DNA from: CBDDBX01 sp965225955
GTDB taxonomy: Bacteria > Acidobacteriota > Aminicenantia > UBA2199
Assembly: GCA_965225955.1 (NCBI GenBank)
Contig: CBDDBX010000014.1
Coordinates: 124,001-188,000 of the forward strand
Reading direction: 5' to 3'
Length of the DNA stretch: 64,000 nt
Each line of letters begins with the position of its first letter. Within the stretch, counting starts at the first letter, position 1. The position numbers and the translations under genes are program-made. The notes beneath the pieces are model-generated. The model was given only the letters and a program-made list of their open reading frames with translations, was not told the DNA's origin and ran no database searches. This document shows, in pieces, positions 25,897 to 34,085 of this stretch.

Positions 25897-27633
25897 ATGA
25901 AAAAGATAGAATATTTGTTTGCTGCTCTTTTGCTTGTAGCTGGAATTTGCTTTGTTACTTTCAATGTTCCGGTAAAGATAGTCAGTGCCGGGGGAGTAGT
26001 GTGGGATAAGATTGAAGGAGAGCTCCCTGAACCGGTAAAAGTTGTGAGATCCCGGAAAGTTGATCCTCTGCTCTCATTAATTGCAGAAGGCTATACAGAT
26101 AATCCTGAATCTCCTGTCAGAATCAGTAAAACCCTGGAATCATATGTAAGAGATGGTATGGTGGATGTTGTAATTAAATCAGATCTTCCCACAGTATTAT
26201 CAGGTGTTGGGAAACCAGATTTACAGAATAGCCTGAACAGAATCAATAGTGAAGTGCAGAGAGTTGTTGAGAGTGTCGGCGGAGAGGTGAATTCAGTTAT
26301 AGGAGATAGTATCTATGCACGGATTGCACCGGAAACTTCCCATACTATTGCGGCGGTAGACAGTATAAGCAGTATCAGGCTGGAGGATAAACCCGTTACC
26401 CATGAAGTGAGTGAAGGGTTACCTCCTATGGGAGTTGATGCATTAAGAGCATTGCTGCCATACAGAACGCAGAAAAAAGTAAAAATCTGCGTACTGGATA
26501 TTGGTTTTTACGGGTATAAAGATCTTCTGGGAAAAGAGTTACCCCAGAAGGTTGTTGCAAAATCTTTCTGGTATACCGGAGATATGGAGGCGACTCAGCA
26601 TGGAACAGGATGTGCTGAAATCATTCACGATATTCTCCCTGAAGCTGAAATCTATCTGGCTGCTTTTGATAGTGCAAAGGATTTTAAGAAAGCTGTTGAC
26701 TGGATAGTTGAGAATGACATCGATGTTGTAAGCTTCTCTATAGGCTTTCTGAATGCAGGTCCCGGAAACGGAGTAAACATCTACAGCGATATTATAAAGC
26801 TGGCTACATCCAAAGGTATCACCTGGGTTACATCTGCAGGGAATGACGCTGATGATCACTGGAGTGGAACCTTTAGTGATCCCGATGGTAACGGTTGGCA
26901 CAATTTTGAAGACGGATCAGAGATACTGCAGGTTGTTACAGATAAAAAAACCTTTTCTAAAGGCTATATGGTAAGGGTTTTTCTAAAGTGGGATGAGTGG
27001 GGAACATATAGTGAAGATAGCCACTCATATTCGGGAACTGATCAGGATTACGACCTTTACCTCTATTATGAAGAGGATGGGAAGTGGAAGCCTTTCTCTG
27101 TAAGCAGGAACTTTGTGCAGGATGGTAATGATATGCCGGTAGAGAGAGGGATTCCTTTCATGTTTACTGAAACTACAAGATGGGGAATAAGAATAAAGAA
27201 GGTTAATGCCAGCAGAAATGCTAAGCTTGATATCCTTGTGCTTAAACATCCCGGACCACTTCAGTTTACCACTCCCGAAGGTAGTGTCGGCTGTCCTGGT
27301 ACCTCTGATCATGTAGTTACTGTTGGGGCGGTTGGATGGCAGGATGATGAGCTACACTACTACAGTTCCCAGGGGCCAACTGCAGATGGAAGAATAAAGC
27401 CGGATATTACCTCTTATGCGGGTAATTCAACCATATCTTACGGTAAAGAGGCCTTTTATGGAACTTCTGCTGCATGTCCTCATGCTGCTGGAGCAATAGG
27501 TCTGATAATGAGTAAAACCGGAGTTTCCGGAAAGGAAGCTTTTGAGATTCTCAAAGCAAGAGCTCTGGATAAAGGAGATAAAGGAGTAGACAATAAGTAT
27601 GGGTACGGTGTGTTAAAACTATCAGTTAAATAA
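25897..27633 (+). CDS. Subtilisin-like serine protease (S8), exported or membrane-anchored
   Basis: A 578-aa subtilase. Residues 5-25 form a hydrophobic signal/anchor. The catalytic triad is intact: Asp in KICVLDIGFYG (about 197), His in TQHGTGCAEII (about 233) and Ser in YGTSAACPHAAGA (about 530). The oxyanion Asn is in WVTSAGNDADDHW. Between Asn and Ser sits a domain of about 140 residues with a P/jelly-roll look (YSGTDQDYDLYLYYEEDG). A 130-residue pro-region precedes Asp. It is the last gene of the operon, ahead of a hairpin; processing of the neighbouring exported proteins is a plausible job but is not shown. Confidence 0.88.
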   Translation: MKKIEYLFAALLLVAGICFVTFNVPVKIVSAGGVVWDKIEGELPEPVKVVRSRKVDPLLSLIAEGYTDNPESPVRISKTLESYVRDGMVDVVIKSDLPTVLSGVGKPDLQNSLNRINSEVQRVVESVGGEVNSVIGDSIYARIAPETSHTIAAVDSISSIRLEDKPVTHEVSEGLPPMGVDALRALLPYRTQKKVKICVLDIGFYGYKDLLGKELPQKVVAKSFWYTGDMEATQHGTGCAEIIHDILPEAEIYLAAFDSAKDFKKAVDWIVENDIDVVSFSIGFLNAGPGNGVNIYSDIIKLATSKGITWVTSAGNDADDHWSGTFSDPDGNGWHNFEDGSEILQVVTDKKTFSKGYMVRVFLKWDEWGTYSEDSHSYSGTDQDYDLYLYYEEDGKWKPFSVSRNFVQDGNDMPVERGIPFMFTETTRWGIRIKKVNASRNAKLDILVLKHPGPLQFTTPEGSVGCPGTSDHVVTVGAVGWQDDELHYYSSQGPTADGRIKPDITSYAGNSTISYGKEAFYGTSAACPHAAGAIGLIMSKTGVSGKEAFEILKARALDKGDKGVDNKYGYGVLKLSVK

Positions 27634-27638
27634 TATAA

Positions 27639-27672
27639 GGAAGTTGTGCTGCGGAACTGTGGCGCAACTTCC
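27639..27672 (+). terminator. Hairpin terminator after the propeller-subtilase operon
   Basis: Eleven-base arms GGAAGTTGTGC and GCGCAACTTCC (one G-U pair) around a 12-base loop, followed seven bases later by GGTTTTTAA. It lies 6 bp past the subtilase stop and separates it from a convergent gene. Confidence 0.7.
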
Positions 27673-27696
27673 ACTTCCGGTTTTTAATCTTCATTT

Positions 27697-28281
27697 TCAA
27701 TCAAGAATTATATCTATGTGTTTAAGGAGTGAAACTGCTTCCGGCAGAGAAAATCGGGCTTTTTTGATTCTGTTGTACTCCATATCTATTGAGTAGTTAA
27801 CAGCTCCTCTGAGATCAGCAGTAGAGAGGTCTGTGTTGTTAAAGTGCGCTCTTTCAAAATCTGTCTCTTTCAGGTCAGCTCCTTTCAGAATTGCGCTACT
27901 GAAATCCACATCTGTTACTTTACAGTTTTTAATTACAATATCTTCCAGGTTGAGTCCCTGAAATACTGACCCCTGTAAAATTGAAGAAGAAAATTCAGGA
28001 GGAGAGAATATTCCCCGACTGTTCAGAGGAGCTTCTGTCCAGTTTATACCACTGGCTTTGGAGTCAAGAATTCTCAGTCCGTTGAACTGTGTGTTTTTAA
28101 CTCTTATAAGGCTGATGTTGCATCTCTCAAACGTGCAGTTAATAAAGCGACTGTTTGAGAAATCTGCCTGCTGAAACGAAGAATCTCTGAAGATGCAATC
28201 TTCAAAAGTGATTTCTGTCAGATCTTCCCCGTTAAACTCAAGGTTCTCATATATCTCATCATAATTTTCTGATTCAAACAT
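27697..28281 (-). CDS. Pentapeptide-repeat protein (QnrB-like layout)
   Basis: A 194-aa protein built of pentapeptide repeats A(D/N)LXX that fold as a right-handed quadrilateral beta helix: LEFNGEDLTEITFEDCIF, DSSFQQADFSNSRFINCTF and, after an irregular middle, FSSAILKGADLKETDFERA and LSTADLRGA. There is no signal peptide or membrane segment, so it is cytosolic. Qnr and MfpA members of this fold mimic DNA and bind gyrase; others have unrelated roles. The size and two-coil arrangement recall Qnr proteins, but the key loops cannot be judged by eye, so gyrase protection is only a possibility. Confidence 0.85.
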   Translation of the reverse strand: MFESENYDEIYENLEFNGEDLTEITFEDCIFRDSSFQQADFSNSRFINCTFERCNISLIRVKNTQFNGLRILDSKASGINWTEAPLNSRGIFSPPEFSSSILQGSVFQGLNLEDIVIKNCKVTDVDFSSAILKGADLKETDFERAHFNNTDLSTADLRGAVNYSIDMEYNRIKKARFSLPEAVSLLKHIDIILD

Positions 28282-28444
28282 AGAGTAATTATACAGCTAA
28301 AGTGATGATCTGTACAAATGTTGTATGACAGTATTTTTGTATATGGAAGGATCTGATAGTGACAACTTTTTCTGTTTTAGTATTTGAGAACTTCTTTTCT
28401 TCTATAGGGTAAATATGTGAAGATACGTACAATGTAAACCAGAT

Positions 28445-28852
28445 TTATTTGACTATTCTGTTCTGGTTCTGTGAATACTCCTGATCCATCTCAATAATAT
28501 GATTTCTTAGCCACTGGGTCAGAAAGTCAAGCATATCTTTTGTTAAGTAGCGGTTACCTTTTACGTAGTCATCCCTGAATATTTTTATCTTCTTTATGAA
28601 GCGTATATGTTCCTGTCTGTGCTTATCATAAACAGCCTGGTCAAGCCCTTTTATATGCTCCTCTTCAAATTTAAAGTGTTCATCTGTATATTTGTAGAGG
28701 TAGTTTATGAGATCTCTTATCTCAGATCTTGACCCGCCTCCTCTGTTTACTATACGATCCAGTTTGTTTATATAGTTTACAAGCCACTTGTTCTGCTGGT
28801 CAATGTTCTCAATTCCTACACTAAAGCTCTCTTTCCATTCAATATGTGGCAT
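28445..28852 (-). CDS. Bacteriohemerythrin with one substituted iron ligand
   Basis: A 135-aa hemerythrin domain protein, normally a non-haem diiron O2 binder. Six of seven ligands are present: HFKFEEEH supplies His and Glu, DKHRQEH supplies two His, and NHIIEMDQEY supplies His and Asp. The first ligand, the His of the IDxQHK motif, is Asn here (ENIDQQNKWL; codon AAC at 28792-28790). Start ATG 28852 opens with the family-typical PHIEWKESFSVGI. The protein has no signal peptide. It may bind iron differently, or have lost O2 binding and act as a sensor or store. Confidence 0.9.
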   Translation of the reverse strand: MPHIEWKESFSVGIENIDQQNKWLVNYINKLDRIVNRGGGSRSEIRDLINYLYKYTDEHFKFEEEHIKGLDQAVYDKHRQEHIRFIKKIKIFRDDYVKGNRYLTKDMLDFLTQWLRNHIIEMDQEYSQNQNRIVK

Positions 28853-28929
28853 GAACTCCCCTTAGGATAGATTGATATAAATTTCTCTTTTTTTCAAGTT
28901 GACAGATATAATCAGAAAAGGTGGATCTC

Positions 28930-28959
28930 TTGACAAAATACTGTAATCAGCGTTATAGT
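28930..28959 (+). promoter_or_regulatory. Sigma-70 promoter of riboswitch-ribB
   Basis: TTGACA (28930-28935), 18-bp spacer and TATAGT (28954-28959), placing the start near 28966, exactly at the 5' edge of the FMN aptamer. The fit between the promoter and the riboswitch boundary supports both. Confidence 0.75.
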
Positions 28960-28965
28960 GTACTT

Positions 28966-29100
28966 TATTCTCAGGGATGGGTGAAATTCCCTATCGGCGG
29001 TAACTTAATCATTAAGGAGCCCGCAAGCCTTCTGATTATGAAGGCAGATCCGGTTTAAAACCGGAGCCGACGGTTACAGTCCGGATGAAAGAGAGTGACT
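28966..29100 (+). ncRNA. FMN riboswitch (RFN element)
   Basis: All conserved RFN blocks are present in order: TTCTCAGGG, GGGTGAAATTCCC, ATCGGCGGTAA, GCCCGCAAGCC, CAGATCCGGTT, CCGGAGCCGACGGTTACAGT and CCGGATGAAAGAGA. FMN binding represses the downstream gene, here ribB alone. The expression platform is probably 29098-29128: a weak CTCGGGA/TCCTGAG stem followed by TTCTTCTTCC, which could act as a terminator, while AGGAG before ribB could be masked by upstream CTCCTG-like sequence. Which mechanism applies is undecided. Confidence 0.95.
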
Positions 29101-29162
29101 CGGGAGCAATCCTGAGGTTCTTCTTCCTAAACCCTGAGTAATTAAAATTCAGGAGAACTTTA

Positions 29163-29804
29163 ATGAAAGATTTTAATTACTCTATTGAAAGAGTCAGACT
29201 TGCAGTTGCAGCTTTAAAAAAAGGCAGAGGTGTTGTTGTATCAGATGATGAGAGTCGCGAAAATGAAGGGGATCTTTTCTTTCCGGCAGAATCCGTGACT
29301 CCTGAGCAGATGGCACTTCTGATAAGAGATTGCAGTGGTATTGTATGTCTCTCAATAACAGGAGAAAAGGCAGAGGAACTGAAACTCCCTTATATGGTTG
29401 ATAATAATACCAGTAAGAATCATACTGCTTTTACAGTAACAATTGAGGCGGCAGAAGGTGTAACAACAGGAGTTTCTGCTTCTGACAGAGTAACTACTAT
29501 TAAAGCAGCAGTTGCAGATAATGCAAAACCAGAAGATCTCAGTCGTCCTGGTCATGTATTTCCTCTGGTTGCAAAAGATGGTGGTGTTCTTGAACGCCCC
29601 GGACATACTGAAGCCGGAGTTGATCTTATGAAACTTGCTGGTCTTAAACCAGCTGCAGTTCTGTGCGAATTAACAAATCCTGATGGTACTATGAGTAAAG
29701 GGGATGAGGTGAAGGCCTACGCTGCTAAACACGATTTTCCATTTCTTACAGTAGAAGATATTATTAATTACATTAAATCTGAAAACCTGATTAAACCTGC
29801 CTGA
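29163..29804 (+). CDS. ribB: 3,4-dihydroxy-2-butanone-4-phosphate synthase
   Basis: Makes the four-carbon unit of riboflavin from ribulose 5-phosphate. The 213-aa stand-alone RibB shows VVVSDDESRENEGDLFFPAE with the catalytic acidic loop, GIVCLSITGE, FTVTIEA, GVSASDRVTTI, and RPGHVFPLVAKDGGVLERPG with the catalytic His. No GTP cyclohydrolase II domain is fused, unlike many bacterial RibBA proteins. AGGAG lies seven bases before the ATG. It is a single-gene transcription unit under the FMN riboswitch; other rib genes must lie elsewhere. Confidence 0.96.
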   Translation: MKDFNYSIERVRLAVAALKKGRGVVVSDDESRENEGDLFFPAESVTPEQMALLIRDCSGIVCLSITGEKAEELKLPYMVDNNTSKNHTAFTVTIEAAEGVTTGVSASDRVTTIKAAVADNAKPEDLSRPGHVFPLVAKDGGVLERPGHTEAGVDLMKLAGLKPAAVLCELTNPDGTMSKGDEVKAYAAKHDFPFLTVEDIINYIKSENLIKPA

Positions 29805-29835
29805 TAGAAAAAAATATTTTTTTATCGATATTTTG

Positions 29836-29864
29836 TTGACAAAAACAGTCGATAAAATTATACT
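29836..29864 (+). promoter_or_regulatory. Consensus sigma-70 promoter of the alcohol dehydrogenase
   Basis: TTGACA (29836-29841), 17-bp spacer and TATACT (29859-29864), 47 bp before the ATG. The spacer and leader carry repeated TCGAT/ATCGA motifs, described separately, that could be operator sites. Confidence 0.75.
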
Positions 29865-29899
29865 GATTTATCAAATGATTCGATGAAAAATTATCGATC
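29850..29899 (+). promoter_or_regulatory. Candidate operator inverted repeats around the ADH promoter
   Basis: GATAAA and TTTATC half-sites flank the -10 (29851-29872), and TCGAT...ATCGA flank GAAAAATT just before the ribosome binding site (about 29880-29898); TATCGATA occurs again at 29822-29829. Symmetric sites over the -10 and leader suggest repression, but the regulator is unknown. Confidence 0.4.
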
Positions 29900-29910
29900 G
29901 GGAGGTAAAT

Positions 29911-31059
29911 ATGTCTTTTACATTTTATATGCCCCAGATAAGCCTTATGGGAGAAGGCAGTCTTGGTGACGCTGGCAGAGAGATCGCATCTCTCGGTTTC
30001 AAAAAAGCACTGATAGTTACAGATAAGGATCTGGTTAAAATAGGACTTATAGGTAATCTGACAGATGTAATGGAAGAGAATGGCATTGAGTATGTAGTAT
30101 ACGATGGCACTAAACCTAATCCTACAGTAGGGAATGTAGATGATGGGCTCAGAGTGCTCAGGAATAACTCCTGTGATTTTGTTATCTCTTTTGGTGGTGG
30201 GTCTCCTCATGATTGTGCAAAAGGAATTGCTATTCTGGCTACAAACGGAGGGGATATAAGGGATTATGAAGGGGTTCATAAATCAGCAAAACCACAACTT
30301 CCACTTGTTGCAATAAACACTACAGCAGGTACTGCGTCAGAAATGACAATCTTTTCGATAATTACTGATGAAGAGAGGCATATAAAAATGGCTCTTGTTG
30401 ATAAACATATGACTCCGATTATTGCGGTAAATGATCCGGCTCTTATGGTAGCAATGCCAGAATCTCTGACAGCTGCAACAGGAATGGATGCTCTTACTCA
30501 TGCTGTAGAAGCATATGTTTCAGTTGCTTCAACACCTGTTACCGACACCTGTGCTCTGAAAGCGGTTTCACTGATTGCTGAAAACCTCAGAGCAGCTGTA
30601 AAAAATGGCAAAGATATGAATGCAAGAGATAAGATGGCATATGCTGAATATCTTGCGGGGATGGCATTTAATAATGCCGGGCTGGGTTATGTACATGCTA
30701 TGGCTCACCAGCTGGGAGGATTTTATGACCTGCCTCATGGGGTGTGTAATGCTGTACTTTTACCACATGTTGAAGAGTTTAATGCTTCAGTATCAGCTGA
30801 ACGTCTTGGTGATATTGCAGAAGCCATGGGAGAGAATATTTCAGGGCTTACGGAAAGAGAAGCTGCAGAAAAGGCTCTTACAGCAATAAGATCTCTTTCA
30901 GAAGATATAGGGATTCCGGCAGGACTCAAAGATCTTGGTGCTGATGAGAAGGACATTCCTCTTCTTGCTGAAAATGCACTTAAAGATGCCTGTGGTGGAA
31001 CAAATCCCAGAAAAGCATCACACGAAGATATCTGCGGAATTTTTAGAAACGCAATGTAA
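29911..31059 (+). CDS. Iron-containing (group III) alcohol dehydrogenase
   Basis: NAD(P)-dependent alcohol/aldehyde dehydrogenase of the Fe-ADH family (382 aa, full length). Nucleotide binding uses FGGGSPHDCAKGIA; NTTAGTASEMT and GMDALTHAVEAYVS are family motifs; the metal ligands are an Asp and His in the MDALTHAVEAY region, then AMAHQLGGFYDLPHGVCNA, which supplies two more His. The order is that of 1,3-propanediol and ethanol dehydrogenases. RBS GGGAGG lies six bases before the ATG. As a single gene with its own strong promoter it fits fermentative alcohol formation; the substrate is not determined. Confidence 0.93.
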   Translation: MSFTFYMPQISLMGEGSLGDAGREIASLGFKKALIVTDKDLVKIGLIGNLTDVMEENGIEYVVYDGTKPNPTVGNVDDGLRVLRNNSCDFVISFGGGSPHDCAKGIAILATNGGDIRDYEGVHKSAKPQLPLVAINTTAGTASEMTIFSIITDEERHIKMALVDKHMTPIIAVNDPALMVAMPESLTAATGMDALTHAVEAYVSVASTPVTDTCALKAVSLIAENLRAAVKNGKDMNARDKMAYAEYLAGMAFNNAGLGYVHAMAHQLGGFYDLPHGVCNAVLLPHVEEFNASVSAERLGDIAEAMGENISGLTEREAAEKALTAIRSLSEDIGIPAGLKDLGADEKDIPLLAENALKDACGGTNPRKASHEDICGIFRNAM

Positions 31060-31126
31060 AACCGGAACTTCCGGCTAACATATATAATCAAACTTGCCAG
31101 TTTATTTAGAAATGCATAAGATCAGG

Positions 31127-31148
31127 AGAGAGGGTGCCCTCCCTCTCT
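31127..31148 (+). terminator. Rho-independent-like terminator after ADH
   Basis: AGAGAGGG, loop TGCCCT, CCCTCTCT, then TCTGTTTTCC. The U run is interrupted. A shorter CCGGAA/TTCCGG stem lies at about 31062-31073, just past the ADH stop. Confidence 0.6.
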
Positions 31149-31183
31149 TCTGTTTTCCTGTTTAGAGTAGCTATAAAAATCTT

Positions 31184-32557
31184 CTACTGGACAGATCGTC
31201 TCCTGTAATCAGGCATATTAAGCTCTTCTGCTTTTCTTCCTGATGCATAGTTTCTGTCAATTGTTACTCCCATCCAGTTTTCCAGAGTTTTCAATACCTG
31301 CTCTTTCTGATCAGGTGGAAGTTTTGTAATATTCGCATAGTGGTCTGCGCCGGGAATAATATAGAGAAGACTGTTTGTGGTACCGGGATCTGCAGGAGCC
31401 TGAGTATAGGGATCAGCTCCACCATAGATATAGATAATATTGTTGCCTTCTGTTTTAAGCCATGCAAGAACCTGGTTCATGAGGGCCGGACTGTATGTAA
31501 GCGTTTCGTCAGGGGGAGTAAGTATTTTGTGACTGGAATCTTTAATTGCAATGAGCTTATCTTTCAGATGATCATCAATGAAATAGTAGTAACCCAGCTC
31601 TGTAAATGCCTGATAGTAGAATGGCATATAGGTGGTGTATTCGTTATCAGTATAGTAACTAACTGAAGATGTAGACTGAAGATGAGAGAAGAGTTCATCA
31701 GTTGAAGCAGTGGCTGAAGGTATTGAAGCAGGATCGGCTTCTCCGTACTGGAAGAAATAGAACCAGTATTCCAGAACAGCCAGCTCCAGAGCTGCATCAT
31801 AACCCAGAGAAGAGAAGCTCTTAGTACTTAATGATGAATCAGATTTGATTTTTTCAATCATCTCAGATCTTCTGTTAAGCACTTCCAGCTGAAAGCTTTT
31901 GATTTTATCAACTGTTGCTTTATCAGCCGCTCTGTTCTGCAGGTAATCTGTAAATCTGTTATCCGGGAGCCCGGTCATAATAGGTGCTACATAGGCAACT
32001 GTAGCATCAATATCGTTTCTGTGGAAATATCTGTAAAACAGAGCTGTCATACCTCCTTTACTGCCACCTGTTGTAAGCCACTTGCCTTTATAGATGTCTT
32101 TAAGCTTTTCCCTTATTTCGTGAAGATCATCCGCAGACTGTTTAACAGTGAGATGTTTCCAGTCTTTGGGAGATGGCTCAGCGTTAGTAAAGTAGCGATG
32201 GGTTACTGTTATATAGTTGTTCCCAAACATTTTAGGTAGTTCCCCGTAAACGTAGGGGGATGTCAGATAACCGGCAGTATTCATTATAACAGGGAGATTA
32301 TCACCATTATGGTAGAGATAGGCTCTCTGTCTGAAAGTGCCTCCACTCTTATCTGAATGGTTAACCGGCTGGGTAAAATCGATCTGAAATCCTCTTGAAT
32401 AACCTTTTGATGGTGTGATTTCAGTAACATCAACTCCCTGTAGTTGTTTTAATCTCTGCAGAATGTCCAGGGGCGTAGTATCATCTGCAGAATCACTGTT
32501 AGTACATCCAGTGAGAAAGATAAGAATCATCAATAGTTTGAAACTTGTTTTTAGCAT
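31184..32557 (-). CDS. Lipoprotein peptidase of the S37 (PS-10) type
   Basis: A 457-aa exported lipoprotein with an alpha/beta-hydrolase peptidase domain. The signal ends in a lipobox (LMILIFLTGC-T), followed by a Ser/Asp-rich linker. Family features are TVTHRYFTNAEPSP, and the nucleophile elbow in LTTGGSKGGMTALFYRYF (Ser). IYIYGGADPYTQAP carries the probable acid, and PGADHYANI the catalytic His. S37 enzymes, first known from Streptomyces, remove N-terminal tripeptides. I use ATG 32557, seven bases after GGAAGG; GTG 32563 is less likely. The subfamily rests on motif resemblance. Confidence 0.82.
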   Translation of the reverse strand: MLKTSFKLLMILIFLTGCTNSDSADDTTPLDILQRLKQLQGVDVTEITPSKGYSRGFQIDFTQPVNHSDKSGGTFRQRAYLYHNGDNLPVIMNTAGYLTSPYVYGELPKMFGNNYITVTHRYFTNAEPSPKDWKHLTVKQSADDLHEIREKLKDIYKGKWLTTGGSKGGMTALFYRYFHRNDIDATVAYVAPIMTGLPDNRFTDYLQNRAADKATVDKIKSFQLEVLNRRSEMIEKIKSDSSLSTKSFSSLGYDAALELAVLEYWFYFFQYGEADPASIPSATASTDELFSHLQSTSSVSYYTDNEYTTYMPFYYQAFTELGYYYFIDDHLKDKLIAIKDSSHKILTPPDETLTYSPALMNQVLAWLKTEGNNIIYIYGGADPYTQAPADPGTTNSLLYIIPGADHYANITKLPPDQKEQVLKTLENWMGVTIDRNYASGRKAEELNMPDYRRRSVQ

Positions 32558-32641
32558 TGTCACCTTCCCGTCTGGTCCTGTATTATATACGTTCGTTTAT
32601 ATATATTGTGGATAGTAACAGAAAAGTATAAAAAAAGCAGA

Positions 32642-33931
32642 TCAAGTGAAAGGGTGCTCTATAAACATCTGAACTTTAGCTCCCTCTTTACCTATAGCAG
32701 TATCTATTCTCAGAAGGGTAGTGTTCATCATTACCCTGAGGCCGGTACCTATATTCCACTTCAGATCTTTTGTAAGAAGATCAGTTCCCCAGCTGGGTCC
32801 TACCCGTCCGGCTTCTCCAAAGATAACAAGTTGTAACCAGTGAATTTTTATATCTCTTTTCTTAAGAAAGCCCATGTTACGGAAAGGATTCCATTTAAGA
32901 ATAGTTCTGTACTCTGCACTATAGAGAACAGCAGATCTGTCATAAAATCTGCTCTCCTGATAACCTCTTAGTCTGAACCTTCCTCCAAGGGTTGAACCGT
33001 AGAAATAGGGAGGTCTCATAAATACATCTTTACCGGATTTTTCCACTGTTCTGTTCCATGTAAAGCAGTTTGAAGTCCAGAGATTGAGAGCAAGAACTCT
33101 GGTTGCAGGAACAGATTTTTTCAGATCCAGATATTTTGACCATGAAAAATCGATGATACTCCAGGGAGCAGAGCTGCCGGCAATACCAGGATCCCATAAG
33201 AAAGTGATTTTCTGGGAGCTGCCTTTTGAAGGGTTCTCTCTGTAATCCAGGTTTTCCCTGTTAAGAGCCAGTTTGAAACCGTGAGTTGTAGAGATAGTTT
33301 TAGACTCTTTATCAGGAACTCTTATTGAGGATTTTCTATAAAAATGGGTGAATTCCAGATATATTTTTCCGCTTTTAAAAAAGTTACCCGATATTTCCGG
33401 TGAAGCTTTGGGGTTCAGAAATCCACCTGAGACTTCTGCGGGAACAGGATCGCTCTTTCCGTGAGCAACCGGCAGGAGGTATCGGAACATGATTTCGCTC
33501 CATATATCTGAGCCTTTAGACAGAGTATAGTTGTCTTTATGGGAATCATTTGATCCAGGTGCCGGTGTATTGGGAGCTGTAAAATCGGGATTACCTGCTA
33601 TGTATGATTTCTGATCCTTAAAGACTCCTCCTATAATTTCCGGCTCAATAGTAAGACGTCTGTCAGATGTGAGTGGAATGTTACGGCATACAATATATCC
33701 AAAGAAAGTTCCTTTCAGACTTCCCAGTGCTCCGATTTTAATGCTTGATTCCGGCGCAAAGAAGTTGTCAAAACCGAGATAAGCTCCTGCAGATAACCCT
33801 AATGAAGGGTTATAAAACAGATAGGGAAGTGTGTATATATCCTTCTTCCATTTTGTTTTGTTACTATCTTCACTGTAGAGAGAATAAGATAGTAGTGTAA
33901 TGATTATAACAATTAAATATTTACGACCCAT
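32642..33931 (-). CDS. Omp85-type outer-membrane beta-barrel protein without POTRA domains
   Basis: A 429-aa exported protein whose second half matches the bacterial surface antigen (Omp85/BamA) barrel: FRLRGYQESRFYDRSAV carries the conserved (V/L)RG(F/Y) of the lid loop, and AEYR, FGEAGRV and GTGLRVMMNTTLLRID are typical strands. The signal peptide is residues 1-20 (ending YSLYSED). There is no room for POTRA domains, so it resembles short patatin-free Omp85 relatives rather than BamA itself. The chain ends in HPFT rather than a terminal Phe. There is no ribosome binding site; a promoter ends six bases before the ATG. Confidence 0.8.
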   Translation of the reverse strand: MGRKYLIVIIITLLSYSLYSEDSNKTKWKKDIYTLPYLFYNPSLGLSAGAYLGFDNFFAPESSIKIGALGSLKGTFFGYIVCRNIPLTSDRRLTIEPEIIGGVFKDQKSYIAGNPDFTAPNTPAPGSNDSHKDNYTLSKGSDIWSEIMFRYLLPVAHGKSDPVPAEVSGGFLNPKASPEISGNFFKSGKIYLEFTHFYRKSSIRVPDKESKTISTTHGFKLALNRENLDYRENPSKGSSQKITFLWDPGIAGSSAPWSIIDFSWSKYLDLKKSVPATRVLALNLWTSNCFTWNRTVEKSGKDVFMRPPYFYGSTLGGRFRLRGYQESRFYDRSAVLYSAEYRTILKWNPFRNMGFLKKRDIKIHWLQLVIFGEAGRVGPSWGTDLLTKDLKWNIGTGLRVMMNTTLLRIDTAIGKEGAKVQMFIEHPFT

Positions 33932-33937
33932 ACTGAA

Positions 33938-33965
33938 ATTATATACAAAGAGCAGGATTTGTAAA
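33938..33965 (-). promoter_or_regulatory. Sigma-70 promoter abutting the Omp85-like start codon
   Basis: Minus strand: TTTACA (33965-33960), 16-bp spacer, TATAAT (33943-33938), then TTCAGT and ATG at 33931. The transcript would begin at or within a base or two of the start codon, so it is leaderless. Confidence 0.6.
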
Positions 33966-34072
33966 CGGTGAATAGAGTTAATTTTACAGGGATTTTATGT
34001 TTACTGGACACCTCTGTTTCAGCTGTGTAGTTTGATGGTGAAATATGAGTTTATCGAAGGCTGTTATTTGTG

Positions 34073-34078
34073 TATAAT
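34073..34078 (+). promoter_or_regulatory. -10 element just before alr
   Basis: TATAAT seven bases before the alr ATG at 34086; the -35 (TTTATC, 34050-34055) is weak. The geometry matches the other apparently leaderless genes in this window, and no leader long enough for a ribosome binding site remains. Confidence 0.5.
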
Positions 34079-34085
34079 GAGAGGC

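Noticed and set aside
27697..28281. Calling the pentapeptide protein a quinolone-resistance Qnr
   Set aside because: Only the repeat fold and size are visible; the loops needed for gyrase protection cannot be judged by eye.
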